From a virus, in the IMG/VR virus record IMGVR_UViG_3300046011_005496, positions 1 through 25,673 of that record: a stretch of DNA of 25,673 nucleotides, one strand, 5' to 3'. The notes under the pieces are model-generated. The model made no database searches. It had not been told where the DNA came from and was given only the letters and a program-made list of their open reading frames with translations. Within the stretch, counting starts at the first letter, position 1, and each line of letters starts with the position of its first letter. The translations under genes and the position numbers were made by a program. This document shows, piece after piece, positions 11,998 through 20,697 of this stretch.

Positions 11998-12159
11998 ATG
12001 CAAAACTCAAACGAGTCACCTTTGATGGGTGCCGCCGTGGCGTTGAACGAAATGTTTTTGACACTATGCGGGTCTGGATTTAGCGAAGAACAAGCACTTC
12101 GTTTGATTGCCTTCCTGATAGAAGACATGCAGTTCTCTTCGCCAGAGCAACCCCACTAG
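11998..12159 (+). CDS. small protein before the portal gene, unknown
   Basis: A 53-residue open frame from ATG 11998: M-Q-N-S-N-E-S-P-L-M-G-A-A-V-A-L-N-E-M-F-L-T-L, then G-S-G-F-S-E-E-Q-A-L-R-L-I-A-F-L-I-E-D-M. It forms two amphipathic helices joined by a G-S-G-F-S-E-E-Q turn, a pattern I recall in small actinophage proteins. There is no Shine-Dalgarno. TACTGT at 11986-11991 could be a -10 element for a leaderless mRNA. It may be a short regulator, but function is unknown. Confidence 0.5.
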   Translation: MQNSNESPLMGAAVALNEMFLTLCGSGFSEEQALRLIAFLIEDMQFSSPEQPH

Positions 12160-12184
12160 ACCGCCCCTCTACCGCCGTTTATCT

Positions 12185-12199
12185 TAGACTTCGGAAATC
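12185..12199 (+). promoter_or_regulatory. possible leaderless -10 element before the portal gene
   Basis: TAGACT (12185-12190) stands 9 nt before the ATG at 12200, and that gene has no ribosome site. No -35 box is seen at the right distance, so this is only a hint. Confidence 0.3.
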
Positions 12200-13687
12200 A
12201 TGGCGAGCGCTGACGATTTTATTGAACTTGGCTCATCTGGTTTGCAACGGACCTCAGGGTTCGTTATCGACGAGTTCGTCTCAGACCTCAGAGGAATCAG
12301 GGGTGCCCGTGTCTACCGAGAAATGTCAGATAACGACCCAGTCATTGGGGCGATGCTTTATGCGATTGAAAAACTGATTCTCGCCATCAAGTGGGAAGTA
12401 GAACCTTGGCACGAAAAAGACAAAGAAGTCAAACGGAAAGATAAAGAAAACGCCATCTTCGTCGAGGAGTGCATGCACGACATGAGCGAATCATGGTCGG
12501 CGATGATTTCACAGATTCTTTCTTTCCTTCCTTACGGATATGCCTTTTGTGAACTTGTCTACAAGAAGCGTGTCTCGCCAGATGCCAAGAGCGGCATGAA
12601 ACGGTCTAAGTTCACTGATGGAAAAATCGGTTGGCGCAAGATTGCGCTCCGAGGACAAGAAACACTGTGGGACTGGGTGTTCGATGACAACGGCGGTGTG
12701 AGGGCTTTCCAACAGTCAGACCCGTCCGTGCCAAAAGGTTTGGTGACCATTCCCATCGAGAAGGGTCTCCTATTCCGCACTGCTAACCCTCGCAACAACC
12801 CTGAGGGCAGGTCGATTCTCCGCAACGCTTATCGACCGTGGAAGTTCAAGAAGACCATTGAGGAGATTGAGGCTGTAGGTATTGAGCGTGACTTGGCTGG
12901 TTTGCCTGTTGCCTATGTTCCACCGTCGATGCTTTCGTCCGCCGCTACCACAGCAGAAGTATCTGCCCGTAATGCGATGCAAGATTTGATTCGCCGCATC
13001 AAGCGAAACGAGAACGAAGGTGTCTTGTTCCCATTGGCTTACGATGAGCAGGGTCGTGAACTTTACAAACTGACGCTCCTCAACTCTGGTGGCACCCGCC
13101 AGTTCAATACGGATGCAGTGGTGACCCGCTATGACCAGCGAATCGCCATGACGGTCCTCGCAGATTTCATCCTTCTCGGGCACGACAAGGTCGGCTCGTT
13201 TGCTTTGGGTGCATCGAAGATTGACTTGTTCACTTCTGCCATCCAGCAGATTGCGGACACGATTGCCGATACTTTCAACGACCACGCCATTCCTCGCCTG
13301 TTTAGGTTGAACGGTATGAATACCTCAAGACTGCCGAAAATCAAGGCTGGCGAAATCACACATGTTGACTTGGGTGTCCTCGGAGACTTCGTCTCGAAGA
13401 TGACTTCGGCTGGTGCGATGCAACCAGACCTCGAGATGGACAACTATCTGAGGTCGCTCGCTAATCTTCCGCCTCGTTCGGAGCAGGAGGGCGGCATGAT
13501 GGCTCCGCAGGGCATGGACCCGTTGACTGGTCAACCAGTTCCGCCAACCCCGCCCGCAGGCGCCCCCGCAGGCGCACCCCCGCCCGCAGGCGCACCTACG
13601 GGCGCCCCCGCAGGCGAGGCTCCAGCACCAGAGCCGACCAACCTGTTCGAGATGGTGTCCCAGCAGGAACAGCAAAAAGGCGGCTGA
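12200..13687 (+). CDS. phage portal protein (DUF935/Mu gp29-like)
   Basis: A 495-residue portal, the dodecameric ring at the head vertex through which DNA enters and leaves. The N-terminal part has Y-R-E-M-S-D-N-D-P-V-I-G-A-M-L-Y-A-I-E-K-L-I, typical of this portal type. The middle has a stem-clip part with G-W-R-K-I-A-L-R-G-Q-E-T-L-W-D-W and R-T-A-N-P-R-N-N-P-E-G-R-S-I-L-R-N-A-Y-R, followed by the wing helix F-K-K-T-I-E-E-I-E-A-V-G-I-E-R. The last 70 residues include a low-complexity tail of P-A-G-A-P-type repeats (about residues 452-475). It is directly followed by the Mu F-like gene, as is usual. Confidence 0.88.
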   Translation: MASADDFIELGSSGLQRTSGFVIDEFVSDLRGIRGARVYREMSDNDPVIGAMLYAIEKLILAIKWEVEPWHEKDKEVKRKDKENAIFVEECMHDMSESWSAMISQILSFLPYGYAFCELVYKKRVSPDAKSGMKRSKFTDGKIGWRKIALRGQETLWDWVFDDNGGVRAFQQSDPSVPKGLVTIPIEKGLLFRTANPRNNPEGRSILRNAYRPWKFKKTIEEIEAVGIERDLAGLPVAYVPPSMLSSAATTAEVSARNAMQDLIRRIKRNENEGVLFPLAYDEQGRELYKLTLLNSGGTRQFNTDAVVTRYDQRIAMTVLADFILLGHDKVGSFALGASKIDLFTSAIQQIADTIADTFNDHAIPRLFRLNGMNTSRLPKIKAGEITHVDLGVLGDFVSKMTSAGAMQPDLEMDNYLRSLANLPPRSEQEGGMMAPQGMDPLTGQPVPPTPPAGAPAGAPPPAGAPTGAPAGEAPAPEPTNLFEMVSQQEQQKGG

Positions 13688-13688
13688 C

Positions 13689-14633
13689 ATGCCGCACGAC
13701 CACACGCTCGAGTCGGTCACTAAGGCTGAAATCCTTGACCCTGTTCTTCGTGAGGAGATAGCGGCACTCGCCAACCTGTACGACACTGCTTTCCGTGGTC
13801 TTGCCGCCGCCGCTGAGCGGGCGAGGAACGCCATGATTGCGGCAGGTCGCACAGGTACGGCTGACCTCCGCAGTTTTCAAGAGGTGTTTGCCGCTGAGGT
13901 GCAACGCTCTCTTGGTACTTCGCTTGTGGATGTTTCGGACGGTACCCGTGAACAGTTGTTGAGGGATGTCGAACGCTCCATTAGGGAACTGCCTGAAGGT
14001 ATTTCTGTTTCGATGCGATTCGACCGATTGGACCCTCGAGCCATTCAGTGGGCATCAACTCGGGCGGGGACACTGATTCAGCAGATTCAGACCGAAACTT
14101 TGACGGCTGTACGGCGCATCATTGCAGACGCTCTCGCAGGCGGTGGTGGGGTTATCGGCGCATCCAGTCAACTTGTGAGGGTTATCGGGCTACATGAACG
14201 CTGGCAGGCGGCGGTCGACAACTTCTACGAAAACCAAATCGAGGACCTGACCGAAATGTTCCCCGAGTTGGGGGCGGAAGAGATTGCCACTCGAGCGCAA
14301 GGCGCCGCCGAGGAGTATCGTGCTCGTCTTGTGCGAACCCGAGCGGACACGATTGCCCGCACAGAAATCATCGCCGCCCAGAACACAGGGCAGTTGGTGT
14401 CGTGGCTTCAAGCCGCCGACCAAGGTTTTTTGGACTTGAACAACGCCTACAAGGAGTGGGTGGTCGGTCCCGATGGGTGGGCTGGTATAGCGGTATGCGA
14501 AATCTGTTTGGAGTTGGGTGGCGAGACTGTGCCTGTGTTGGGGGTGTTCTCGAATGGTGAGGCGTATCCGCCAGCGCACCCAAACTGTCGATGCAACATG
14601 AATCTCATCGTCGATTTTGGTGAGGAGGAATAG
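13689..14633 (+). CDS. Mu F-like head morphogenesis protein (minor capsid)
   Basis: A 314-residue protein of the Mu gpF/SPP1 gp7 type, a minor head component that binds the portal and acts in head assembly and DNA ejection. The long helical N-terminus is followed by R-A-D-T-I-A-R-T-E-I-I-A-A-Q-N-T-G (about residues 218-234). The end has C-E-I-C-L-E-L-G-G and the hallmark P-P-A-H-P-N-C-R-C. In other phages the Mu F domain is sometimes fused to toxin domains. Here the domain ends normally, and the toxin-like domains follow in separate genes starting 2 bp further. It carries no copy of the repeated tag. Confidence 0.9.
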   Translation: MPHDHTLESVTKAEILDPVLREEIAALANLYDTAFRGLAAAAERARNAMIAAGRTGTADLRSFQEVFAAEVQRSLGTSLVDVSDGTREQLLRDVERSIRELPEGISVSMRFDRLDPRAIQWASTRAGTLIQQIQTETLTAVRRIIADALAGGGGVIGASSQLVRVIGLHERWQAAVDNFYENQIEDLTEMFPELGAEEIATRAQGAAEEYRARLVRTRADTIARTEIIAAQNTGQLVSWLQAADQGFLDLNNAYKEWVVGPDGWAGIAVCEICLELGGETVPVLGVFSNGEAYPPAHPNCRCNMNLIVDFGEEE

Positions 14634-14635
14634 TC

Positions 14636-17600
14636 GTGGCTGACATCAAAAACCTCGTCAGAGTTGATGCGATGGTTCGCCGTGCCTTACGCAAAGCCTC
14701 TTTTGGCGGGGACCGTAGTGCGGCTGGCAGGTATGCCGCCGAACAGAGATGGAAGAATCATCAGAAAAAAGAACAAGCAGGCGGCAATGTGACCACCCCG
14801 CCAATCACAACGCCCACTGTTCGCACCACTGAAGAGAAACTCGCCAACGGTCCACAGAACTTTATCTTTGGGCTTGACCAGTACGGCATGCCCAAGATGG
14901 GCACACTCGACGAGTTGAAAAAACGATATGGTCGTGGCGCCGCCGCCCGCTCCAGTTATTTTTTGGACAAATACGGGGTGAAGGTACGGATTGTTCCAGT
15001 GAAGGCTGGAAGCCTTGAAGAAGTAACGCAGTTGGGTGCGCTTCAAGCCATCGAAGAGGTGATGATGAACACCGAAAACGGGGCGACGCTGGTAAAAAAC
15101 ATTTCGTTGGGTGATGATGGTTCGTACACCTACAAAAACATGGACGCCAATGGCTACTACCAAAGCGGTTACATTACGCTGAAACAAGAGACGATTCAGG
15201 GGCGAATACTGAAACTGCTCCCTGCGCTCAGAGACGGCAAAGTGGATGTTGGGCAAAATCTGTCGTTCAGATTTACTCAAGAGGGTGTCACGATTCCAGT
15301 GGATGGTGGAACTGCTGTTGTTCGGACGATGTGCCAACGGGCGGGCTATGCGGTGATGGTTCACGAGTTCGGTCATGCGATTGACATGGCGGGCGGGGGT
15401 CGCAGAATGGACGCTTCATCGACGGTTCACTATGGGCGTGGAATCTTGGGGCTGGGGAAAATCCCTACATCTGTTTCCCGTTACGGTCAGGGCAATGAGT
15501 TTGAGTATGTGGCTGAGGCGTGGACGGCTTGGTTCCTGTTTGGTCAGACATCGGTAAAAACTGGTTTTTCTGCGGATTCTTATGGCGAGTTGGCGGCACC
15601 GATTCTTCGCCCGATTTTTGAGGATAGGAAAGATGTCGTCAAGATGTTGGAGCGGTCCATCGACATTGCCGATTTGCCACCAGAGCATCCAGTCATCATG
15701 TTTATTTTGGCGCCGTTTATTTCGAGCGCCGCCCTTATCAAAGCGTCGTTCGGTGGCGACCGCTCCGCCGCTGGTCGCTATGCCGCCGAGCAGAGATGGA
15801 AAGGGCATGTCAAGGGGGGCAAATCTGCATCGGTGGTTGTGAACGAGTCTCAGTTGTCGTGGCTGACAAAACCAACTGATACGAGTTCAGAAGACTTCAC
15901 CAAAAGGATTGTTGAGCGACTTGTCGAAAAGTTTAGTTTCTTTGAGTTGAGCGCCGCAGTGTTGGTGCAACTATCCATGTCTTATCCCAAGGAAGGGCAA
16001 CAGGCGTTGCGGTTGCTGAACGCCTATAAAGAAGAACTGAGTGGTGCCAAAAACTCAAAAGAAGTGGGCATTATTGTCAACGAAATAATCTCTAGACAGG
16101 GCGCTCAACCGAGGATGTATGACAGTTGGGAAACCGAAGAACTCGAGTTGATACGACTTTCTGGGTCAATAGGTGACATGGAATCCGACTCTTTGACGCA
16201 GGCGGACAGGTTGGTCCACACCTTGAAACAAGGGTGGACCGTTGGCAGTCAAAAAGGTAGGGCGCAAGTGGCGGCGTTGACTGGACAAAGCCTTGGTGCC
16301 TCATCAAATCGAAACGCCGAGCAGGACTACGAGAGAAAAGATGCCGACGAACTTACAAAGATAATGAATACAGATGAGGGGTATGCGGCGAAACAAGTTT
16401 TGACTGCTTTGGTGAAAGAAGTGTACGACGACACGCAACGGCTCATAAAAGAAAAACTGCCAGAAGGTACGACGCATGTAAGGCTGTTCAGGGGCACCGC
16501 TTTGACGGAAGAACAACTGAGGGATGCCAAGGACGGGCTTCTGGATGTGGCGGTCACGAGTAGTTGGACGAGTAGCCCGAAGATAGCGGGAGATTTTCGT
16601 GGGACTTACAAACCGCTTTGGGATGCGACGGGGGAGCGCAGAAAACTGGAAGAAGTGAAAATAACCGCCTTGGTTCCCGTAGGTTCGATTTTTGCTGTGG
16701 GTTTGCAGGGTTTTGGCGGAAAAGGGGAACGGGAGGTTTTGGTTCTTGGTCCATCGGTCGAAGTGCAGAGGGTTGTTCTGTCAACAGAGGCGGTCGGGAA
16801 GAACCTTGCCGCTCTCATCAAAGCCTCCTTCGGTGGTGACCGCTCAGCGGCAGGTCGTTATGCGGCTGAGCAAAGGTGGAAAGGGCATGTGAAAGACAAG
16901 CCTGCTGGCAGTCCGCCGTCTGGTGGGGCAGGGGACTTCATGCGTTTGATAAACGGCACACCGCAGACCTACACAGTCAAGGGCGTGATTCAGGTTCACG
17001 GGTTCGGCATAGATGGCGGCATAAGCCGTGGGCATTACGACGACTTGGTCAAAGCCGACCCAAATGAGGAGGGCAACTCGACTGGCGTGTGGCAGACCAC
17101 CGCTGGGGAGTTCCGCCGCATGGCTACCAGCGGTGAGTTGGACTTGTCACCGAAATGGGTAGACCATGTGGTTCGCAGTCTGCGGGAACACTCAGATGAC
17201 ACGAGGGTTGCAGTGGAACTGGGTGTGGACGCCATCATTGTGCGAAACCAGCCCATTGTTCCTATTCGTCCTGACCAGCCGCACACCGCCAAAGACATTG
17301 TCAGTATTGGGCAAGCCATCAACAGTAGCGCTCAAATAGACGAGGATTGGGGTCTCAATAACGACACCGATAAAAAGTTGACCGTCAACACGAGTCCACG
17401 CAATAAGGGACCAGTCAAGTCTGGAACACTTAGCCGCTGGGAGAAAGGGTGGGAAACGGACTACAACAACCTGCCTTACTGCAAGGAAATCGCAAGCCAC
17501 GCCGCCTATCTGATGGGACAAGTAGATGCTCCCGTCGAACGGTGGGGGCGGGACCGTGGTTCTCGTGCGCCATCAGAGGCGATGCTGGCGCAAGACGCCA

Positions 17601-18184
17601 AGGATTTGTTGGCGAGCATCCACCAAGGCGTTGAAGGTCAACCTGTTCTGTGGCGTGGCTTGGAGCCGTCTCGGTCGGCTACGAAAGGCTTGGTGGACAA
17701 GGCTCAGGTTGGCGATACGCTGACTCTCGGTTTGGCGTCGACCAGCAGGGACGCTATTGCGGCGGCGAAATACACGCAGGCTTACAGCGGTGAAAGCAAA
17801 CCAATCCTCATGCGAATCGAAGAAGGCTCAAAGGGTGTTTCCCTTGGCGACAGGGCGTTGTATCGGCACGACCAAGAAGTCATAACGAGCGGCAAGTTCG
17901 AGGTCGTCGGTGTCCAAACCGTGACTGTCCCACAGTGGCAGATGCCCTCGCTCGGAGTTGAGACGATTCAACCATCAGAAAGAATCGTCATCGCACGGGA
18001 AGCGTTGCCGAAGGTGAAGGCTTTGTTGCCCCCAGAACAGTATGCGGCTATTGAACGGTCCGTGGAGCGAGAGGCACGGAACAAGGTGGAGTTTGAGAAA
18101 AAAACCGTGACTGTGAAGATTGTGTCGGTTCGCCAAACGGAGACCTTCAACCCTGAGACTGAGGAGTTTGAGGCGAATGGCTGA
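14636..18184 (+). CDS. three-module cargo polyprotein: metallopeptidase, ADP-ribosyltransferase, ADP-ribosyltransferase
   Basis: An 1182-residue protein built of three units, each starting with the 23-residue tag (residues 20-42, 369-391, 729-751). Unit 1 holds H243-E-F-G-H247 and E294 in Y-V-A-E-A-W, the pattern of a zinc metallopeptidase. Unit 2 holds R619 in L-F-R-G-T, T-S-S-W-T-S-S (641-647) and E698-R-E700, the R-S-E set of ADP-ribosyltransferases. Unit 3 has a second such set: R1007 in L-W-R-G-L, S1035-T-S1037 and D1079-Q-E1081, where the first acid is D instead of E. Start is GTG 14636 after GAGGAGGAA. It follows the Mu F-like gene directly. I infer head-packaged effector cargo. Whether it is cut at the tags is unknown. 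Confidence 0.8.
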   Translation: MADIKNLVRVDAMVRRALRKASFGGDRSAAGRYAAEQRWKNHQKKEQAGGNVTTPPITTPTVRTTEEKLANGPQNFIFGLDQYGMPKMGTLDELKKRYGRGAAARSSYFLDKYGVKVRIVPVKAGSLEEVTQLGALQAIEEVMMNTENGATLVKNISLGDDGSYTYKNMDANGYYQSGYITLKQETIQGRILKLLPALRDGKVDVGQNLSFRFTQEGVTIPVDGGTAVVRTMCQRAGYAVMVHEFGHAIDMAGGGRRMDASSTVHYGRGILGLGKIPTSVSRYGQGNEFEYVAEAWTAWFLFGQTSVKTGFSADSYGELAAPILRPIFEDRKDVVKMLERSIDIADLPPEHPVIMFILAPFISSAALIKASFGGDRSAAGRYAAEQRWKGHVKGGKSASVVVNESQLSWLTKPTDTSSEDFTKRIVERLVEKFSFFELSAAVLVQLSMSYPKEGQQALRLLNAYKEELSGAKNSKEVGIIVNEIISRQGAQPRMYDSWETEELELIRLSGSIGDMESDSLTQADRLVHTLKQGWTVGSQKGRAQVAALTGQSLGASSNRNAEQDYERKDADELTKIMNTDEGYAAKQVLTALVKEVYDDTQRLIKEKLPEGTTHVRLFRGTALTEEQLRDAKDGLLDVAVTSSWTSSPKIAGDFRGTYKPLWDATGERRKLEEVKITALVPVGSIFAVGLQGFGGKGEREVLVLGPSVEVQRVVLSTEAVGKNLAALIKASFGGDRSAAGRYAAEQRWKGHVKDKPAGSPPSGGAGDFMRLINGTPQTYTVKGVIQVHGFGIDGGISRGHYDDLVKADPNEEGNSTGVWQTTAGEFRRMATSGELDLSPKWVDHVVRSLREHSDDTRVAVELGVDAIIVRNQPIVPIRPDQPHTAKDIVSIGQAINSSAQIDEDWGLNNDTDKKLTVNTSPRNKGPVKSGTLSRWEKGWETDYNNLPYCKEIASHAAYLMGQVDAPVERWGRDRGSRAPSEAMLAQDAKDLLASIHQGVEGQPVLWRGLEPSRSATKGLVDKAQVGDTLTLGLASTSRDAIAAAKYTQAYSGESKPILMRIEEGSKGVSLGDRALYRHDQEVITSGKFEVVGVQTVTVPQWQMPSLGVETIQPSERIVIAREALPKVKALLPPEQYAAIERSVEREARNKVEFEKKTVTVKIVSVRQTETFNPETEEFEANG
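14693..14761 (+). repeat. tag copy 1
   Basis: Encodes residues 20-42 of the 14636 protein, before the metallopeptidase unit. Core FGGDRSAAGRYAAEQRW followed by K-N-H. Ser of D-R-S uses AGT, and Arg of G-R-Y uses AGG. Confidence 0.95.
15740..15808 (+). repeat. tag copy 2
   Basis: Encodes residues 369-391 of the 14636 protein, before the first ADP-ribosyltransferase unit, preceded by A-A-L-I. Core unchanged, followed by K-G-H-V-K. Ser of D-R-S uses TCC, and Arg of G-R-Y uses CGC. Confidence 0.95.
16820..16888 (+). repeat. tag copy 3
   Basis: Encodes residues 729-751 of the 14636 protein, before the second ADP-ribosyltransferase unit, preceded by A-A-L-I. Core unchanged. Ser of D-R-S uses TCA, and Arg of G-R-Y uses CGT. 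Confidence 0.95.
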
Positions 18185-19088
18185 CTTGGGTTTCATCGAC
18201 GACCTCTGGTTCGACAGGCTTGGGGAACTTGATGAGGAGATGCGATTGGCTGACCTCATCAAAGCCTCTTTTGGCGGGGACCGTAGTGCCGCAGGCAGGT
18301 ATGCGGCTGAACAGCGATGGAAGGGTCATGTCAAGAAACAGCCAGTCGCCCCGTCCAATCCCTACAACCTTCAGGTCTCGGAGAATCTTGGCGCCCAGTT
18401 GTCTCTCATAGGGGCGGCGATGCGAACGGTCGAGGACGCTGGTGTGGAGACGAAGGCGTATGGTCGCTCTGATTTGACTCCTGACGACATAGACAAGTTG
18501 GACGATGAGATTCATGCGATGAGGAAAAGAATCGACGGGGCAGACAAGTTGAACGATTTTCGATTGAGCAAGGGGAAGATTTCGGAGGAGGAGTATCTTC
18601 GTATGAATGAAGTGTTGAGAAGAGCGCACGAGGCAAGAAGATTGGGGAGAATGGCGTTGACGAAAATGCTTCGTGACCCTTCCGATGAGGATTTTGAGGA
18701 TGAGTTGTTGGTGAGCCGTGACGCAGATGGCAAACTTGCTGGGCTAACGATGATTTCAACACTCAAAAAAGATGTCGATTTGAGGATGCTCTACCACAAC
18801 GGTCCGCCAGTTGTTCTGAATGTCAAGGGCAGGTCCGTCTATGTGGAGTTTTTAGTGAGTTTTCAATCGGTTCCCCAAATGGGCAAGGCATTGTTTGGGG
18901 AGTTGCTGAAACATTCCGCTGGTAAGGGTGTTCAGAGCATCATGCTGGAAACCACGGATGAGAGCAGGGACTATTGGCAGAGAATCGGTTTCAAGCCGAT
19001 GCAGTCATACGGTGTGGTTAGCGTGGACCGTCACTCAATCGAGTTTCCTGTTGATTTGATGGTCAATAAAATGGAAGAGGGCAACTGA
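18177..19088 (+). CDS. tagged cargo protein with a GNAT acetyltransferase domain
   Basis: A 303-residue protein. The short acidic leader (residues 1-28, ending L-A-D-L-I) is followed by the tag at 29-51, a helical linker, and a GNAT-like domain from about 185. The domain shows V-S-R-D-A-D-G-K-L-A-G-L-T, then V-Y-V-E-F-L-V-S-F-Q-S-V-P-Q-M-G-K-A-L-F-G-E-L-L, then the late GNAT motif D-Y-W-Q-R-I-G-F-K-P-M. The A-box here is Q-M-G-K-A-L rather than the usual R-x-x-G-x-G, so acyl-CoA binding should be checked. The ATG at 18177 overlaps the previous stop. Start at 18120 in another annotation would be inside the previous gene. Likely cargo like its neighbours. Confidence 0.72.
   Translation: MADLGFIDDLWFDRLGELDEEMRLADLIKASFGGDRSAAGRYAAEQRWKGHVKKQPVAPSNPYNLQVSENLGAQLSLIGAAMRTVEDAGVETKAYGRSDLTPDDIDKLDDEIHAMRKRIDGADKLNDFRLSKGKISEEEYLRMNEVLRRAHEARRLGRMALTKMLRDPSDEDFEDELLVSRDADGKLAGLTMISTLKKDVDLRMLYHNGPPVVLNVKGRSVYVEFLVSFQSVPQMGKALFGELLKHSAGKGVQSIMLETTDESRDYWQRIGFKPMQSYGVVSVDRHSIEFPVDLMVNKMEEGN
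18261..18329 (+). repeat. tag copy 4
   Basis: Encodes residues 29-51 of the 18177 protein. Core unchanged, followed by K-G-H-V-K-K. Closest in codon use to copy 1 (shared AGT and AGG), yet it still differs from it at several synonymous sites. Confidence 0.95.
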
Positions 19089-19089
19089 C

Positions 19090-20697
19090 ATGGCTGGCAT
19101 CCAAGACCTTGATTACTATGACGATGACGACCTTATCGAACTGTTGCGGCAGGTTGACCTCGAGGAGATACTAAAAGCGTCTTTCGGTGGCGACAGGTCT
19201 GCCGCTGGTCGCTATGCCGCTGAGCAACGCTGGAAGGGTCATGTGAAACGGGAGGACAAGGGCAAGGAGGGTAAGACCTTGCGGGATGCTACGGCTGAGG
19301 TGTCGGCGCTTTTGAGGCGGATAAACGGCATGCTGGAGTATCCGATAAGTGATAAAGGTTCGGCGGGAAACCCGATGACTCCAGAGGAATACGAGTCTTC
19401 GTCAGCCACCAGTTTTCGGTTCGTTTATGTAAAGACTGGGAAGAACGGAAAGGTCATGCTTGTTCCGTCGAAGCAGTCAATGGAGGCGGAAAGACGAGTC
19501 AACGAGTTGGGGCAACAGGCGTTCAAGGAAATCGGCGCAAGGCTGGTAGCAAACGGGACGGTAACTCAGAAGGAACTCGACGATGCGATTTCCTTTCAGC
19601 GGGCGCCAGAGGATGCTGATGAGTCGCCTGACGCCGACCTGTATCGGCGGGCGATGGCTGGCGACAAGTCACTTGGCAATGAGGTTGCCGAGAAGGGGCG
19701 GAGGGTTGCGGAGGCTAAGGAGGCGGCGGCAAAGGCGAAGGGGGCGTTGATGAAGGCGACCCGTGAATACAACAAGTACCTAGAAACCGAAGGCGGTCGT
19801 TCGTATGACGAGACCGCTCGACGCCTATGGGAAGCAAGAAAACAGGCGAGGGCGGCGAACATTGACGCAAGGCTCGAGTTGGCTACCGCCGACGAAGTCC
19901 TGATGGAAGCAATCAGGGAGATTCGACCAGTTGACTACAAGGCGCTGGACGACGCTCGGAAGGCTGGGAAGGAAAACAGTTTGAGGGTGCAAGGGCTTAT
20001 TGGCGCCGAAGTAAAACGGGTGTTGGCTGGGGATAATGCGATGAGCGACAACCACCCCGCCAACAAAGTTGATGTTCCAACAACAACCTTACTCAGAATC
20101 GCAGATGACAAACCTCAATCCAAAACTGGAAACCAAGTGGTCGCAGAGATTATGGGGGAGGTGTCACGAAGGTTCCCGAAGAAGTTGCTCGACTTGGTCG
20201 CTGGGGTGAGGCACAAGTTCACCTCTCGGGGCGGTGGATACTACAACGATGGAATGAACTTGATTCAATCCGACATGGACGACGCCGACACTTTGACCCA
20301 TGAGACTGTTCACGCCATCTCGTACAGGGACAGTGCTACGAGGGTATTGGAGCAGGCGGCACTCAGTCGCCGAGTATTTGGTAAGCCAGACCAGCCAGAT
20401 GATTCTTTCGCAAAGAAACTAGAAAAAGGTTTGCAGAGAGTCGTTGGGGGCACGAAGGCTGTGGGATGGAGATTGGGCGGTAAATACATTGAGGACAAGT
20501 TTGTTGCTGGGTATCAGGGACGGATGTACGGTCTGGAGCGAAGCAACTATCAGTCGCAACCAACAGAGATTTTGACGATTGCAACCGAGAATGTGTTTGG
20601 CGGTGCAAGTTATTTCAGGTCCACTGGAAGATTGGACCAAGATTTGATGATGACGGCGTTGGGCTGGCTATTGGTCGGTGGGTCGAACCGTGATTGA
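19090..20697 (+). CDS. tagged cargo protein with a second HExxH metallopeptidase domain
   Basis: A 535-residue protein. An acidic leader (Y-D-D-D-D-L-I-E-L-L, residues 10-19) precedes the tag at 29-51. A long helical middle (residues about 180-290, rich in A, K, E, R) follows. The C-terminal part carries H404-E-T-V-H408 in T-L-T-H-E-T-V-H-A-I-S and later E493 in Q-P-T-E-I-L-T-I-A-T-E, a plausible third zinc ligand. It differs from the metallopeptidase of the 14636 protein apart from the zinc motif. ATG 19090 lies one base after the previous stop. It could cut host proteins after injection or head proteins during maturation. The first is favoured by the tag context. Confidence 0.72.
   Translation: MAGIQDLDYYDDDDLIELLRQVDLEEILKASFGGDRSAAGRYAAEQRWKGHVKREDKGKEGKTLRDATAEVSALLRRINGMLEYPISDKGSAGNPMTPEEYESSSATSFRFVYVKTGKNGKVMLVPSKQSMEAERRVNELGQQAFKEIGARLVANGTVTQKELDDAISFQRAPEDADESPDADLYRRAMAGDKSLGNEVAEKGRRVAEAKEAAAKAKGALMKATREYNKYLETEGGRSYDETARRLWEARKQARAANIDARLELATADEVLMEAIREIRPVDYKALDDARKAGKENSLRVQGLIGAEVKRVLAGDNAMSDNHPANKVDVPTTTLLRIADDKPQSKTGNQVVAEIMGEVSRRFPKKLLDLVAGVRHKFTSRGGGYYNDGMNLIQSDMDDADTLTHETVHAISYRDSATRVLEQAALSRRVFGKPDQPDDSFAKKLEKGLQRVVGGTKAVGWRLGGKYIEDKFVAGYQGRMYGLERSNYQSQPTEILTIATENVFGGASYFRSTGRLDQDLMMTALGWLLVGGSNRD
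19174..19242 (+). repeat. tag copy 5
   Basis: Encodes residues 29-51 of the 19090 protein, preceded by L-E-E-I-L. Core unchanged. Arg of D-R-S uses AGG, Ser uses TCT, and Arg of Q-R-W uses CGC. Confidence 0.95.

Noticed and set aside
11941-12000. tRNA gene or other structured RNA at the hairpin
   Set aside because: There is one simple stem-loop only, with no cloverleaf arms or T-loop sequence.
12057-12085. Promoter TTGACA with TAGCGA, 17-bp spacer, inside the small gene at 11998
   Set aside because: The -10 match is poor and no gene starts at the expected place, and the portal start lies more than 100 bp further.
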